A DNA stretch of 64,000 nt, taken from Vibrio coralliilyticus (GTDB lineage: Bacteria; Pseudomonadota; Gammaproteobacteria; Enterobacterales; Vibrionaceae). Of the stretch, positions 63,697-64,000 are shown piece after piece. Under the pieces are notes generated by a model. The model was not told the DNA's origin, did not search any database, and saw only the letters and a list, made by a program, of their open reading frames with translations. The stretch is from positions 744,001 through 808,000 of the forward strand of contig NZ_CP024628.1 in the NCBI RefSeq assembly GCF_024449095.1, given 5' to 3'. Each line of letters opens with the position of its first letter. The first letter of the stretch is position 1. The translations under genes and the position numbers were made by a program.

Positions 63697-64000
63697 TCAA
63701 CCACGTAGCTCTCGGGGAGACAGCCCAAATGATAATGAAAAACGTCGGCTAAAGGCTGACAGGTCAGCGTACCCGACTCTCTCAGCTATTAACTGAACTG
63801 GGATATCCGTATGCGTGAGGAGTGCCTTGGCTTTTTCCATTCTTTGCTTGGTCACGTATTGCAGAACACTTAATCCAGTGGATTGTTTAAAGATCTTTTT
63901 AAACTGCGTCGGGCTCAAACAGGCGACCTTAGCTAAGTTATCTACCGTAATCTCTCTGGCTAGGTCTTCCTCGATATGATGCAGCACGGCTCTAACCCTA
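63697..64000 (-). CDS. AraC-family regulator, C-terminal part (cut by window edge)
   Basis: The last ~100 codons of an AraC/XylS regulator. Both helix-turn-helix motifs are visible: ITVDNLAKVACLSPTQFKKIF and PVQLIAERVGYADLSAFSRRF, ending FGLSPRELRG. The frame continues open to the window edge (residues RVRAV before LHHIEEDL), so the gene is longer and the GTG at 63987 is not its start. The effector domain lies outside. It is probably a regulator of the EamA gene that starts 106 bases downstream. Confidence 0.88.
   Translation of the reverse strand, partial: RVRAVLHHIEEDLAREITVDNLAKVACLSPTQFKKIFKQSTGLSVLQYVTKQRMEKAKALLTHTDIPVQLIAERVGYADLSAFSRRFSLSFGLSPRELRG

Overview
This window looks like part of the second (smaller) chromosome of a marine Vibrio outside the V. 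cholerae group, close to its replication terminus. The vxrA-vxrE block next to pntAB, hutA with a divergent LysR gene, yciH-ddlA, and ComFB/HlyU/DUF3069-type genes all point to Vibrio. In V. cholerae, as I recall, the same order (pntAB, vxrABCDE, yciH, ddlA, hutA) lies on chromosome II around dif2. A dif-like XerCD site is present at 28237-28264, and three exact matches to the MatP-binding consensus (matS) lie at 6517, 10240 and 50446. No rRNA, tRNA or CRISPR array was seen.

Layout. 1-4600: fructose PTS operon (fruBKA) with a divergent Cra/FruR regulator and three Cra-type operators, then two small envelope or periplasmic proteins. 4768-8790: cobQ followed by modABC. 8829-12550: a DUF3069-type protein, two diguanylate cyclases, a ComFB-like protein and a HlyU-like protein. 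12846-20364: pntAB and the vxrABCDE cell-envelope-stress cluster. 20365-28410: a lipoprotein gene, then a degenerate filamentous prophage between two dif-like sites. The prophage holds a tight three-gene ATPase/TOPRIM-like operon that resembles a defence module, a frameshifted zot, a pVI-like gene, an exonuclease-like chimera and two regulators. 28410-40474: yciH, DUF3319, an unusual tyrosine recombinase, ddlA, a SPOR lipoprotein, an acyl-CoA synthetase/GNAT acetyltransferase, hupR-hutA and a chemoreceptor.

41263-62669 is almost entirely branched-chain amino-acid catabolism. It holds the 2-oxoacid dehydrogenase E1alpha/E1beta/E2, electron-transfer flavoprotein (etfBA) and ETF:quinone oxidoreductase, a seven-gene valine/isoleucine operon, the MerR regulator LiuR, and a leucine operon (liuA-liuB-liuC-liuE). 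The carbon goes from 2-oxoacids to acyl-CoAs, and electrons from the acyl-CoA dehydrogenases go through ETF and ETF-QO to quinone. LiuR-type palindromes stand in front of the divergent liu promoters and of etfD. The biotin-carrying subunit gene liuD is absent from the leucine operon. The window ends with an EamA transporter and the C-terminal part of an AraC regulator.

The most interesting part is the prophage. The chromosomal dif sequence itself encodes the last eight codons and the stop codon of the phage repressor. On paper, excision would replace this end with a tail of about 39 residues, so the repressor's form would depend on whether the phage is integrated.
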